Shown here: piece after piece, positions 12,401-21,398 of the stretch
How positions within the stretch are numbered: position 1 is the first letter of the stretch
How the letters are laid out: each line of letters opens with the position of its first letter
NCBI GenBank assembly: GCA_011033025.1
Contig: WFMF01000362.1
Coordinates: 9,537-73,536, forward strand
Source of the DNA: Beroe forskalii
Lineage: Eukaryota; Ctenophora; Nuda; Beroida; Beroidae
Direction of reading: 5' to 3'
Length of the DNA: 64,000 nt
Program-made: the position numbers and the translations under genes
Notes under the pieces: model-generated
The model's database searches: none
Told to the model about the DNA's origin: nothing
Seen by the model: the letters and a program-made list of their open reading frames with translations, nothing else

Positions 12401-13962
12401 GAGTTTTCCACTTTGGCTTTAGTCAGGAGCTGTCCAATTTTCGATGAAGATGCATGAGCATAGTATCTATGAAGATGCTGTGCTGTCTTGAGGGCATCTG
12501 AACTGTTCACTTGATAAATAGCTTGGTCCATGGTCTTTTCTCTCTCCTCACAAATCTGCTTCGTGATGCATCTTCCAATGGCAAGTACAATATGACCTGA
12601 CTTGGTCATTTCAATGTTCTGTGATTTCTCACTGTCCCTCACTCTGATTGACATCTCATCCAAATCAATTACCATCCCCATGTTCATCATGGTCTGCCGT
12701 GAAAGCAGCAATGGTATGTCATTGTCAATCACATAGGTCCTCACAAGCATATCATTCCCACAAATTTTCAGTGGAATGATTTTCTGAGTTGTGCTGTTCA
12801 CTGGTACTCCATCTCCAAACTTGAAAAGTCTTTGACAGGAACTTGACACAATGCTGTTTTTCTCCACTGAACTGAGGGATTGTTCAAACACTTCGAACCA
12901 TTCCTTGCCACAGACTGTGGCACAAGCTCCTGTATCAAGTAGGGCTTGATTGGCAGCTTCTCCCGTTAGGAACACCAATTCCTCTTCACTGTCTGGTAGA
13001 TTGAAATCTGGTTCGAAAACAGCAAACACTTTGCTATCTTTAACTCCATTACTCTTCTTGAAAGAGTTGTAAGAACAGTCACTAACATAGTGGTTTGGGT
13101 CACCACAGATGAAACAATTTCGCTGTTGCTTCTTGGCTCCTCTTCCATAGGGATTGAATCTCCCTCTCTGATTCTTGTGGGGTGAGTTTCTCACATAGTT
13201 GCCACGTGGGTTAGCACCTCTGAACCCTCGTTGGGGACCTCGTTGATAACCTCTTTGAAACTTTGAGGGGTTCTGGTTATAGTAGATTCCGCCGGCTCTG
13301 TCCTCATCATCATCATCATTGTAGTACTGTTGATCCTCTTCCAACTCGCAGGTTAGAAACACTGGCTCCTCTTTAACTCTGACGTCTGATGTAGTAGCTG
13401 ATTTATAAGGCAAAGTTACAACTCCTGTTGTACTTAGTCCATCTCCAAACGTCCTCTTCAATGTCTCTGTCATCACAGCCACAGACAGAGGTTTGGCGAT
13501 TGCCTTCACGATCCTTTGGTTGTCACTAGACAACTCAGCCTGCATTAACATCTTGTATGCCAGTATTCCATCCTCATAGCTTTCCTTTCCCTGGCGACAC
13601 TCCACCACACACTTGTAGAGTCTCGTGAATTCAGCTACATACTCATCCATTGACATGGATTTTGGGCGCTTGAACTTCTCGAATGAATCAATAGCACAGA
13701 ACAACTGTTGGGTGTTGTCCTTCAGAAACAGCTTGTCCATCTCCTGCACGAGAAGATCCAGCCCTCCAGCAACAGCCAACGTCTCTGGATTAAGTTGCAC
13801 AGCTACTGTCCTTGGCTTGCCAGTCATAGCCAGGATCACTGTATGAGCTCTCTTTGTGGGATCAACATTGGTTGCGTGTTTCCAAAACGCAATCTCCTTC
13901 TTCCATGAGGAGTACACTGTGTCCTCTGTTAACACTGGGATGCTCTTGTAAGATGAAGCCAT
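9421..13962 (-). CDS. Copia Gag-Pol polyprotein
   Basis: One uninterrupted frame of 1513 residues encodes capsid, protease, integrase, reverse transcriptase and RNase H. Gag occupies about 1-300 and ends in an Arg/Gly-rich stretch and a CCHC zinc knuckle (C283, C286, H291, C296). The protease motif LLDTGA is at 341-346. The integrase has an HHCC zinc site (H498, H503, C535, C538) and the catalytic triad D566, D621, E657 with D,D-35-E spacing. A disordered acidic linker rich in EEP repeats spans about 840-930. Reverse transcriptase begins near 1050; its catalytic aspartates are D1118 and D1204/D1205 in LHVDDLL, with His where copia elements usually have Tyr. RNase H residues D1359, E1405 and D1443 are present. 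The ATG lies about 100 bp inside the 5' LTR. Gag and Pol share one frame, as in Drosophila copia, with no frameshift signal. Confidence 0.95.
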   Translation of the reverse strand: MASSYKSIPVLTEDTVYSSWKKEIAFWKHATNVDPTKRAHTVILAMTGKPRTVAVQLNPETLAVAGGLDLLVQEMDKLFLKDNTQQLFCAIDSFEKFKRPKSMSMDEYVAEFTRLYKCVVECRQGKESYEDGILAYKMLMQAELSSDNQRIVKAIAKPLSVAVMTETLKRTFGDGLSTTGVVTLPYKSATTSDVRVKEEPVFLTCELEEDQQYYNDDDDEDRAGGIYYNQNPSKFQRGYQRGPQRGFRGANPRGNYVRNSPHKNQRGRFNPYGRGAKKQQRNCFICGDPNHYVSDCSYNSFKKSNGVKDSKVFAVFEPDFNLPDSEEELVFLTGEAANQALLDTGACATVCGKEWFEVFEQSLSSVEKNSIVSSSCQRLFKFGDGVPVNSTTQKIIPLKICGNDMLVRTYVIDNDIPLLLSRQTMMNMGMVIDLDEMSIRVRDSEKSQNIEMTKSGHIVLAIGRCITKQICEEREKTMDQAIYQVNSSDALKTAQHLHRYYAHASSSKIGQLLTKAKVENSREIVDQLIKLEKRCDFCLKHKSRKKPHRKVGIPQGNSFNEIVAMDLKYVDDGVLILHLVDTVTRFSMAASIDSKAAEEILDKIFRYWIAVFGMPGEFISDNGGEFVNEAFNQACSVMNIKIRTSPAESPWCQGVVERHNGILGAMIKSVMEEVGCHHDIAIAWAVNAKNSLSNTYGFSPHQLVFGSNPRVPCILNEVEPLPTLNTEDIISTVSDHLNALAIARQKFVELEASDKVKRALKERVYEEANARFCSGDVVYFKRDNKKFWYGPAIVVGQVNNNVMIKHGGMIVRSHPCKVVLKADADEAINGQKQSSVKPEMPKETQRNRPEILDISDSEDEDSDDLQPVSTVVQRLDEPSSVQRPEEPPIVIPEPVVIQENDDQPEEPAVSEEPAVSEEPTSLDTGWTGVSEKDVSTKIKLASGDVIRYRSSSEEPWNYGMIDSKVPKSTSNPSRNCFTVQQDDVDEPVNIDLEDCDVEKQLPHQEENITLFMRDNEDVIFMSESTSIDAVKEKEAKDKEIQKLQEFKTYKEVKDSGQSSVSSRWVITSRKNSVKARLVARGFEECGAFQTDSPTVSNSSLRLMYTVTASHGWKIQTLDITSAFLQSSEMTREVYLKPPADIRKKGILWKLLKPIYGLGDSPRRWYSTLKDHLLQNGCKISKLDKCIFRYYEGGKLQGIITLHVDDLLYGGTAKFLKIVIGSITSTFKISRMDSGIFTYLGWSVSQEEDMIRVDQRLFGEKIRPAIVTQNRKQSTENQLSEEEKKIYQALLGKLLWLSGQTRPDLSYDVLELSTVAKSPTIRDLVDMNKVIKKTSDGPKFIQFNALDLYHEDLKVIFYSDASLGKLPGKGSARGYLVFLSNGVEANLISWSSKKVKRVVHSTFGAETLACVDGSAAAIHVRQLLSEMLYDDARSKVVPIHGYIDSKQLHDNINSTKQCEDKKMQLDIAEIQESLQCNDVTSIEWVPTADMLADCLTKKGASSDALSCIVENGRF

Positions 13963-14053
13963 GATTACCTGAGAATTTTAACTTGAAATTTGATATTTTA
14001 GTTAGAGTTGTATCTTCCTGAGTACTCACTGCGATGGATCGTCTCCTCTTTCT

Positions 14054-14063
14054 TCTGCTACCA
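14054..14063 (-). other. Primer binding site, tRNA-iMet type
   Basis: One base inside the 5' LTR, the minus strand reads TGGTAGCAGA. This is complementary to the 3' end TCTGCTACCA of animal initiator methionine tRNA, a usual primer for copia-type elements. Confidence 0.8.
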
Positions 14064-14064
14064 C

Positions 14065-14818
14065 TGTTAATAACCCCCTTTCCCTGAACCAAAGAATGAG
14101 ACTGGGTTAACACACAAGTATATAAAAGCGGAATATATAGTATATAAATCTATATAAGATGTACTCTTGCTCTCTCTCTAACTCAAGATCTCTACTCAGA
14201 TAACATACTCTTTACTTTACAAGTTCAAATATATCAGAGTAAAACCTTCAGTTCCCAAATCGCTACTGCGCTATATCACCGTAAGATGTGACCCAACTCT
14301 TTCCCAACACTGATGATGATTGCAGTTGTAGATGCCTGAGATCCCGTACGTCCGATGATTCCGAAAGGTGAGTGTCCCCGTGTCGAGTGTCTCCCGAAAT
14401 CGGCACTACCGTTGTCCGTAAATGTGGCCCACCTGGGCTCGCACAGTTCCTTGGATTGAACTTCCGGTTGGCAAACTCCCCAACTGGGCTAACACCAGTC
14501 GCCCTAACAAAACCTGAGATCGTAAATAAATAACTCTCTCAAAACGAACTCGGTCTCACCAAGAGAATATAAATATGATATAAAGTATGTCGTATATGAC
14601 TATCATTGAATCAAGGAAACAACCAACAGACAGAACAAACTACTTTACACGTTAACGACTTAACTTACCCCACTGGGGTACAAACTCCTCTAATGGAAGT
14701 AGAGTTTTCTCCGTTGTCTTCTGCCGCCTACCCGCCTAACTGTCCAAATAAACCTTCTGTCTTCCCGTCACTAAAACTGTCTTGTCATCCTAGATAAGAA
14801 TGTGGTGAAATACCAACA
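14065..14818 (-). repeat. 5' LTR of the copia element
   Basis: 754 bp, matching 5648-6402 and ending at the downstream target duplication. It should hold the element's promoter, firing toward lower coordinates. TATA-like stretches (e.g. TATATAGTATATAAAT) are present in both LTRs. Confidence 0.93.
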
Positions 14819-14837
14819 AAACACAATGAAATATCAT

Positions 14838-14925
14838 GGCTGGTTTGGGAATGCCATGGCTGGTTTGGGAGTGCTGTAGCTGGTTTGGGAATGTGATGGA
14901 TAGTTTGGGAATGTGGTAGGAATCT
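14838..14925 (+). repeat. 20-bp tandem repeat upstream of POLD2
   Basis: Four units around GCTGGTTTGGGAATG, each 20 bp, lie between the copia insertion and the POLD2 start. Whether they act in the promoter cannot be told from sequence alone. Confidence 0.6.
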
Positions 14926-15047
14926 AGCAGCTGGATTAAGATTGGGCACTGGGAAAGGTCGATTGTGGTATTCAACTCTATGAAATTCATGATTTTGAGT
15001 TCATCCTATTTTTTATCTGAACTTTAAATTAACTAACTGAGGTATAG

Positions 15048-17543
15048 ATGATTTTGACCACAAAAGATGTTATTGCAAACCTTACATCAGAAACTAAAGC
15101 AGATCACTTGATATCTCCCCCAACAACAACTCCACCAGATCCAATTGACAGACTTCATAGTAACTACACAAACTTATCAGAGAAATTCAAGCTCAGGAAC
15201 AAGTGTTACAAGAGACAATATGCTCCATTATATGCAGCCCGACTGGCTGCAATGCGTCCTATGATTGAGGCTGTTGCAAAAGACAAATGGCTTGATGTTT
15301 CAACAGTTCTACTTAATGACTTGCAGCAGCATAAACTATGCATCATTATTGGAACTGTTTTCAAACAAATGCAGCTCAAGCCAAATATTTTACGTGAACT
15401 AAGTGAGAATGCCAATCTACCGACAAAACCAGGTGTGAAGAGTCAGATTTCAGATTAATGAAATAAGATGCTTTATTTTAACTCAGAGAAAACAGATAGT
15501 GTGTACCAAAATCATCTGGTGTAGGTAGAGAGTAGGTATAATAGTTAGGGAGGTATGATGGGTTTTTGCCTTGGTGTCCTTTCCTAGTATAGGTCATTAC
15601 TCATTGAATGCCTTGTGTTATAATGCAGCATATTGTGCTTTTCTGTGCTAAAATGTGGTGTGCTGAAATTACTTTTGAATGATTATCAACCAAAAGTAAG
15701 GACTGTGCTATATCATCTGCACAGAAAAGCATGATACACCAGGGTTTCACATAATATGTACAGTACAAAGGCCCCATTCAATTATAGTCCTATACTAGCT
15801 GTTATTTTGATATATTTATTTAAAAATCATTGAAAATCATGCTTAAATCTTTTACACATACTGCAACACATGACTTTCATCAGCCAGGAAAAGATATACT
15901 CACCAGACTGACATACTGTTTCTGGAAGATGAAACCCAAAGAATTAGCTTAGTGGGAAACATTGAAACAAAAGAAGCTGTAACAGGAACAGTCATTTGTG
16001 CTCTTGGAAAAGAGACATCTGGTGGAAAATTTGAGGTTCAAGAGTGGTCATATTGTGGACTCCCTGCACAACTTAACTCTGAATTGACAGAACCTCTCAC
16101 TGAAGACAGGTCGAGTGTATATCATTATTCATTATATGTGAACAATTTTTTATTAATTGATAACAATTATAATATCATTTTACCTTTTGAGTGTATACAT
16201 TTGATGAATGATATGCATGTTTGAAAAAAACTTTTATTGACTGTTGAAAGACTTTGCATCTAGAAGTTCAAATCAAAGAGCAATTGTTAAATACTAATCT
16301 GGAGAATAAAATGCAAAGTAGATTTCTGTAAAGAATTTGTGTTTCAACCATTTTGTAATTTTCAGGTATGTGGCTATAATTAGTGGAATCTCACTTGGTG
16401 ATCCAGCATATGACCCAATGCCCTTACAGTTACTAGTCGACCTTATCACTGGACAAATAGGATCTCTCAAGGACCAGACTTTTTACTCAAAAGTTGTTCG
16501 ACTGATAGTTGCCGGGGATTCACTTAGTAAAAACACCAGAGATACAGCAAGTGCTAAGCAGGCCAAATATCTGAGCACCAAGGTTAAAGCTGCAAGTATC
16601 TCAGCTGCTCAAGAACTGGATGATGTTTTGACTCAGCTTGTCAGTTGTATTTTTGTGGATCTCATGCCTGGGCAGTTTGATCCTGCTTCTTTTGCACTTC
16701 CCCAGCAACCACTTCATCGGTGTATATTTCCACAGGTGATATTTATTTGTCAATACATAACAACTGAGTTGATTTTATTGTACTGACTACTGGATAATTC
16801 TGTAATCTGTATTCATTAATTCCATATTTTCTGTACTCAAATATCCATGAATCATATTCCAGGCAGCCCAATATACATCATTTCAAAGTGTCACCAATCC
16901 TTACGAGTGCGAGATAGATGGCATATCTTTCCTAGGAACCAGTGGACAAAACGTACACAACATTCAGCAGTACACAAACATGAAGGACAGTGTGAAGACT
17001 GCTGAAACAACTCTTAAATGTAGACACATAGCCCCCACATGCCCTGACACTTTGGCATGTTATCCCTATGAGGAGGAAGACCCTTCATCCTGCGGGATTG
17101 TCCGCATGTCTACTTCGTTGGCAATCAGAAGAAGTACGGTGCTACTGTAACATGCGGGGAGCAGGGCCAGAGAGCCTTGGTCGTAGCAGTTCCTCGCTTC
17201 TCTGATACTCACCAGGTGATTGAATGCAAAGTAATTCAATAATTGTGATTTAGGTGGGAGTTAGGTACAATTAATCTGTAATCGTGTATTCAATGTATAC
17301 TTGAATGTCGTCAAATTCATGTTGTTGCAAATAAAAGTTTTGATGAATATCAAAGTATTTCAGGTCGTTCTTGTGAATTTGAAGGATTTGTCATGTTTCC
17401 CTGTCTCTGTATCAACTCTGATTGGAGAATCTGTTGCCATGGACTCATGCCAGGATAATGACAGCGAAGAGGAAGAAGAAAATGATGAAGTTCTGCCAGA
17501 CATCAATATCTTACCAGATGACGAAATGGGAGATATGGAGTGA
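15048..17543 (+). CDS. POLD2: DNA polymerase delta subunit 2 (B subunit)
   Basis: This is the essential non-catalytic B subunit of DNA polymerase delta, which bridges the catalytic and accessory subunits at the nuclear replication fork. Five exons fit GT-AG rules and phase: 15048-15432, 15884-16109, 16366-16735, 16863-17215 and 17364-17543, giving about 504 residues (human about 470). Recognisable segments are the N-terminal region with QYAPLYAARLAAMRP, the OB-fold part with AVTGTVICALGKE, and the inactive phosphoesterase domain with LIVAGDSLS, DLMPGQFDP, LPQQPLH and FLGTSGQNV. The tail is acidic (SEEEEEN). Exon 4 lacks one base near 17081-17085 (CCC/TT run): the frame is correct on both sides, but 353 nt is one short of a phase-consistent exon. 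This is probably an assembly error. The ATG at 15048 follows a TATAG, so a further upstream leader exon is possible. Confidence 0.93.
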
Positions 17544-18248
17544 CATTGTGAATCGAGAATTTTAATAACTTTATTTTTATCACAATATATTCACATACAG
17601 TTTCGTTTTTAGTGTTATAACTTTAAATATTTAACAAACTAAAGTGAAAATATGAATTTGGTTCAGAATTCTTAAGTTAATAACCTGTTATTTGATATTT
17701 GGATTTCCAGATGAATCCTTTCCCTTGAACTCCAGAGGACGATGGTAGAACACACAGACTGTGGTTTGCAACATGTCTAATAACTAATAAGTCTGCCATG
17801 ATAAAAAAGTGATATGACACAAGGTTTCATGCTCTAATGTTATTTGTCCAATGTCATACATGTCTATCTTAAGTTTTTACACCATTATATTTGATGTGTA
17901 TAATACATTAACTTAATATTATTGTCTTTAAGGAATTTCCAATGATATCTAATGTTTCTTTTTAATTATTTCATATTCATGTAAAAGCCGTCTGAATTTC
18001 TACACATATTTCTCTCTTTTATTTCACTTCAATTTATTGTAGCCTAATTTATTCAATATCAAATAAGCACTCAAAAAGTTCTGAAATCTGAATGATGACA
18101 TGATGTACTGAACTTGATAAATTTTCATATTTTTCATGATTATTTTTCAACAGATTTTTGAATCATTTTCAAAGATTGCCCATGTTTGAATCTGGGGTTT
18201 TCCTGGCTGTGCTATTATATTCGGCGCAATGAGTTTTGATCGACAACA

Positions 18249-18256
18249 TGACGTCA
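18249..18256. promoter_or_regulatory. CRE-like palindrome TGACGTCA
   Basis: A perfect 8-bp CRE/ATF consensus lies 216 bp upstream of the MEAF6 start codon. It is a single chance-sized motif, so its function is only suggested by position. Confidence 0.35.
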
Positions 18257-18423
18257 TCAAAACTGTCAAACCAACTGAGGCAGCCGCAGAAACACCGGCA
18301 ACTTGAAACTATCAGTACATGGAGCGTGGTGGCGACACTTCATGTATTGAAAGTTCCAAATTTATATGTGCTTTATCGCTGCCCCAGGGATGTTTCAATA
18401 ATTCAGTTTTGTGAAGTAGTCGG

Positions 18424-18437
18424 CCAATAGTTATTGG
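18424..18437. promoter_or_regulatory. Paired CCAAT / ATTGG motif
   Basis: CCAATAGTTATTGG is a near-palindrome holding CCAAT on both strands, about 35 bp before the MEAF6 ATG. CCAAT boxes are common in housekeeping promoters. Confidence 0.35.
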
Positions 18438-18471
18438 AATATTCATGCTCTTACCACACACTACAATAGGA

Positions 18472-18831
18472 ATGTCAGGTATTTCTAGCGAAGATAAGCT
18501 CGAGTACGCTGAGTTGCTGCAGAAGAAGAAGGAACTTGAGGATAACCTGGTTAATTTGGAGCGTCAGATCTACCTCTTTGAGGGAAGTTATCTTGAGGAC
18601 ACGTCACATTATGGAAACATCATCAGGGGCTGGGATGGGTATCTCAACACTAAGAGCAACCATATGAGCAAGAACAGGGACAAGAAGTTTACAGAGAGTG
18701 AGAGACTCTTCAGTAGGAGCTCAGTAACGTCAGCTTCAGCAATGACCAATGAGCAGAGCGATGCAGAGAGCGAGAAGCATTACATCCAGAAGAAGAACAA
18801 GAAGGTGAAGAAGAAGGAAGCACCCTACTAG
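18472..18831 (+). CDS. MEAF6: MEAF6 / Eaf6 histone acetyltransferase complex subunit
   Basis: MEAF6 (yeast Eaf6) is a small nuclear scaffold subunit of the NuA4/TIP60, HBO1 and MOZ/MORF acetyltransferase complexes. The 119-residue frame carries the family hallmark: an N-terminal coiled coil ([20 protein letters not shown]) followed by [23 protein letters not shown] and the conserved [12 protein letters not shown]. The tail is basic (KKKNKK-type Lys clusters) and could serve as a nuclear signal. The ATG at 18472 has G at -3 and starts just before the conserved helix; an in-frame ATG at 18445 would add nine residues in a poor context. The whole gene is one exon, while vertebrate MEAF6 has several introns. 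There is no poly(A) tail or flanking repeat to prove a retrocopy. Confidence 0.9.
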   Translation: MSGISSEDKLEYAELLQKKKELEDNLVNLERQIYLFEGSYLEDTSHYGNIIRGWDGYLNTKSNHMSKNRDKKFTESERLFSRSSVTSASAMTNEQSDAESEKHYIQKKNKKVKKKEAPY

Positions 18832-19587
18832 CTTACTAGACTATCCCTAGTTTCCATATGAGGGTATTGGAGTGGGTCTTTTTCAACGGGAAATGTTCTC
18901 TTGAAAGTACTATGATGTGAAGTGTTAGAGCATTCAGTAGGTATTCACCTATTCAACCCAGATTCTGATGAGTGAGGACTTGTCACTTTGATAATGATAA
19001 CTTTGATAGTGGATAAATCAAGCCTTTCAACTCCTTAATTGACAGTTTAGTGAGGTAATGAACGACTTGTTTTTAATTTGGCTGGAATGGACGTTGGAGT
19101 GATGGTACAACTCAACTATCAAATCTTCATTAATAGGCCAATGGCCATGATAATCTTGGGGTCATTGGTCAGCATTGACATTGTGAACAATAATTCAAAG
19201 AATTCCAGGAACGAATACTAGAAATGAAGTAAGAATTATTGACAACAAATTTAGACTGTGGAGTGTGGACAGTTGAAATAGTGAAATGTTATTATGCTTT
19301 AAATCAATGGATGTGAAAATTGTTGTTTATTTCAGTGCAACAATTCTATTTACAATACAACTGCCTCATTGTTGAGTTTTTCATAACAATAATAGAACGT
19401 TACAAGTAGTTTGTATCAATTTCGTTCGAAAAAGTTTATACACTATCTATTAGACTGAGAAGAAACTTGATGATTTGTATTCTTTAAGATCAATAGAAAC
19501 GAATATTTTTTGACGATCTGTTTATGGAAAATCAATTTGATTGACATGTTTAACTAACCCACACCCCCTATAATTGAGCTTGCAGCC
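18832..19587. other. Intergenic sequence between MEAF6 and AP1S
   Basis: No conserved frame was seen. The sequence just before the AP1S start reads TTGCAGCCATG, so a splice acceptor from an upstream leader exon is possible. Confidence 0.4.
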
Positions 19588-20511
19588 ATGATCCAGTACA
19601 TGCTCCTCTTTAGTCGTCAGGGCAAGCTCCGTCTCCAGAAGTGGTACAACCCCACTCCCCAGAAGGACAAGAGACGAACCACCCGGGAACTGATAACCCT
19701 TATCTTGAGTAGGAAGCCCAAGATGTGCTCCTTCCTCGAGTACAGGGACCAGAAGATCGTGTACAAGAGATATGCCAGTCTCTTCTTCTGCGTCGCTATT
19801 GATAATTCTGATAATGAGTTACTGACTCTGGAGGTCATACACAGGTTCGTGCTATTATCAGTCAATGGACGAATGATAAGAGCGTTGCGAGTTGATATTA
19901 ATATTTAACTTCTTTACTAGATTTTAAATTCTATTTACTGCTGACAATGAAAGCCTCTCAAACCAGTTTTCATATGGCCATATTTAATAACACCTTGTGA
20001 ATTATTATTTCAGCGGATTTGATATCACCATTCACCTAATTGCAGCAGCTGTTGACAATCACTATCGCAGGTATGTTGAGTTGCTTGACAAGTATTTTGG
20101 GAGTGTTTGCGAACTGGACATCATCTTTAACTTTGAGAAAAGCTTACTTTGTGCTGGACGAGCTGCTTATCGGAGGGGAAGTCCAGGTTTGTGTGTCATT
20201 ATTCATTTGGTTTGTGCCCATCTTGTTCTGTAGTTGTGTGAAGTCTGTAATGCATGTCCCGAATTCGGTTTGACAACCTCCAGATGCTTTACTATAATAG
20301 GTACGCTATGGAAGTTTAAAAGTTAAAACACCTAAGTTGGAATGAATGACTTACTTTTGACACCTGGTTCAATTTTTAGGAAACGAGTAAGAAAAGCGTG
20401 CTGAAGGCAATAGCGGCTCAGGACATGCTGCAAGATGAAACGGAAAGCAAAACGGGGCTGGACGAAATGGCTGACAAAAAGAAGCTAGGCTTGGCGAGCG
20501 GACTTCCGTAG
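19588..20511 (+). CDS. AP1S: AP-1 complex sigma subunit
   Basis: This is the small (sigma) subunit of the clathrin adaptor AP-1, which sorts cargo between the trans-Golgi network and endosomes and helps recognise dileucine signals. It is a longin-fold protein. Three exons fit: 19588-19844, 20071-20186 and 20380-20511. Family blocks are [36 protein letters not shown] and [12 protein letters not shown] in exon 1, [20 protein letters not shown] and [15 protein letters not shown] in exon 2, and [11 protein letters not shown] in exon 3. Exon 2 carries one extra A in the AAAA run at 20138-20141. Removing it gives a continuous frame of 167 residues (human about 158). As written, the frame breaks before the AYFVLDE block. 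The sigma-1 assignment rests on the [11 protein letters not shown] end; the paralogue number cannot be given. Confidence 0.92.
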
Positions 20512-21398
20512 ACACATTAGGACTGAGTCACTGGCAGTTGCCCTTCTAGATGAATGCTCGAAGAGATGTCTGTGGATGATATTATAGATGGAAATCTTGC
20601 CCAGAACACGCCCTTTTTGATGTTATTTCATGATGATTGCTATTGTTATATTGCTATGATTTGTGACGTGTATATTGTAATTTGAGTGGAGTAAATTGAT
20701 TGATGTCTTAAACTAGTTCTCTTCAACTTTCATGGGTGTAGCAGGTCAAGTGTATTATAATTTTATAATTTGAGAATAATGCTCAATAGTGTTTTAAATT
20801 GTACCTTTGAATTTAAATCAGGAAAATAATTATATGGCTAAGCAATAGTTGACTAAGGTTTAATTCTGTTTTATTTTTGAAATTGCAAAACTAAACAAGA
20901 TGAAAATTAAGGAACGTTATCTGATTATCCTTTGATCTTAGAATAAGAAATCACCATAAAAATGTAGAAAATATGTAGAATTGTTCACCGTGAAACCTTA
21001 ATTAAATACAATATTATAAAAATCAAGGTACTGATTTAAATTATATAAACGGTTTCAATACGTTCTAATTTACTATGGATAGTTATTTTGGTCGCCCCAT
21101 TATAATATTTATTTCACGGAAATTCGTTCAGATGTAAAATATTTCTTGATATTATGTATCTGGTATACAGTATTATAATAAGCAACATTTTACCTGAGTC
21201 TCTCTGTTGTTCTACTCACTTTGAAATTGTGAAATTAGTCCAGAAATCTTTTTGGGACTCCTATTTCAGTTCCTTAGAGCGAAAGATTCTACAAGCTTTC
21301 GCGTGTATCAGGGATCACCGATGCATTTAAATTCTTGCATGATATTAATGCCTCACCACCCACCCTCCACTTAGTAGGGCAAAGGCATTGGAGATGTC
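20512..21398. other. Intergenic sequence between AP1S and STX17
   Basis: AT-rich, with no supported gene or repeat. It should hold the AP1S 3' UTR and the STX17 promoter; no TATA box stands out. Confidence 0.4.

Larger units (their letters stand above)
5643..14823 (-). mobile_element. Complete Ty1/copia LTR retrotransposon
   Basis: The element occupies 5648-14818 and lies on the minus strand. Both ends are LTRs that begin TG and end CA, and the insertion is flanked by the 5-bp duplication AAACA (5643-5647 and 14819-14823). Reading along the minus strand, the order is 5' LTR, tRNA-iMet primer site, one Gag-Pol frame, a 3-kb untranslated stretch, polypurine tract and 3' LTR. The integrase-before-reverse-transcriptase order is diagnostic of copia. 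The LTRs differ at about two dozen positions by eye (about 97% identical), so the copy is fairly young, and the frame is intact. It could be active or recently active. Its 5' LTR sits about 230 bp from the POLD2 start codon. Confidence 0.95.
17544..18471. other. POLD2 3' flank and MEAF6 5' flank
   Basis: AT-rich intergenic DNA without a supported gene. The open frame at 18236-18430 shows no recognisable conservation and overlaps likely promoter motifs of MEAF6. Confidence 0.5.

Noticed and set aside
5643..14823. Possible endogenous retrovirus
   Set aside because: Integrase lies before reverse transcriptase and no envelope gene is present, so it is a copia retrotransposon.
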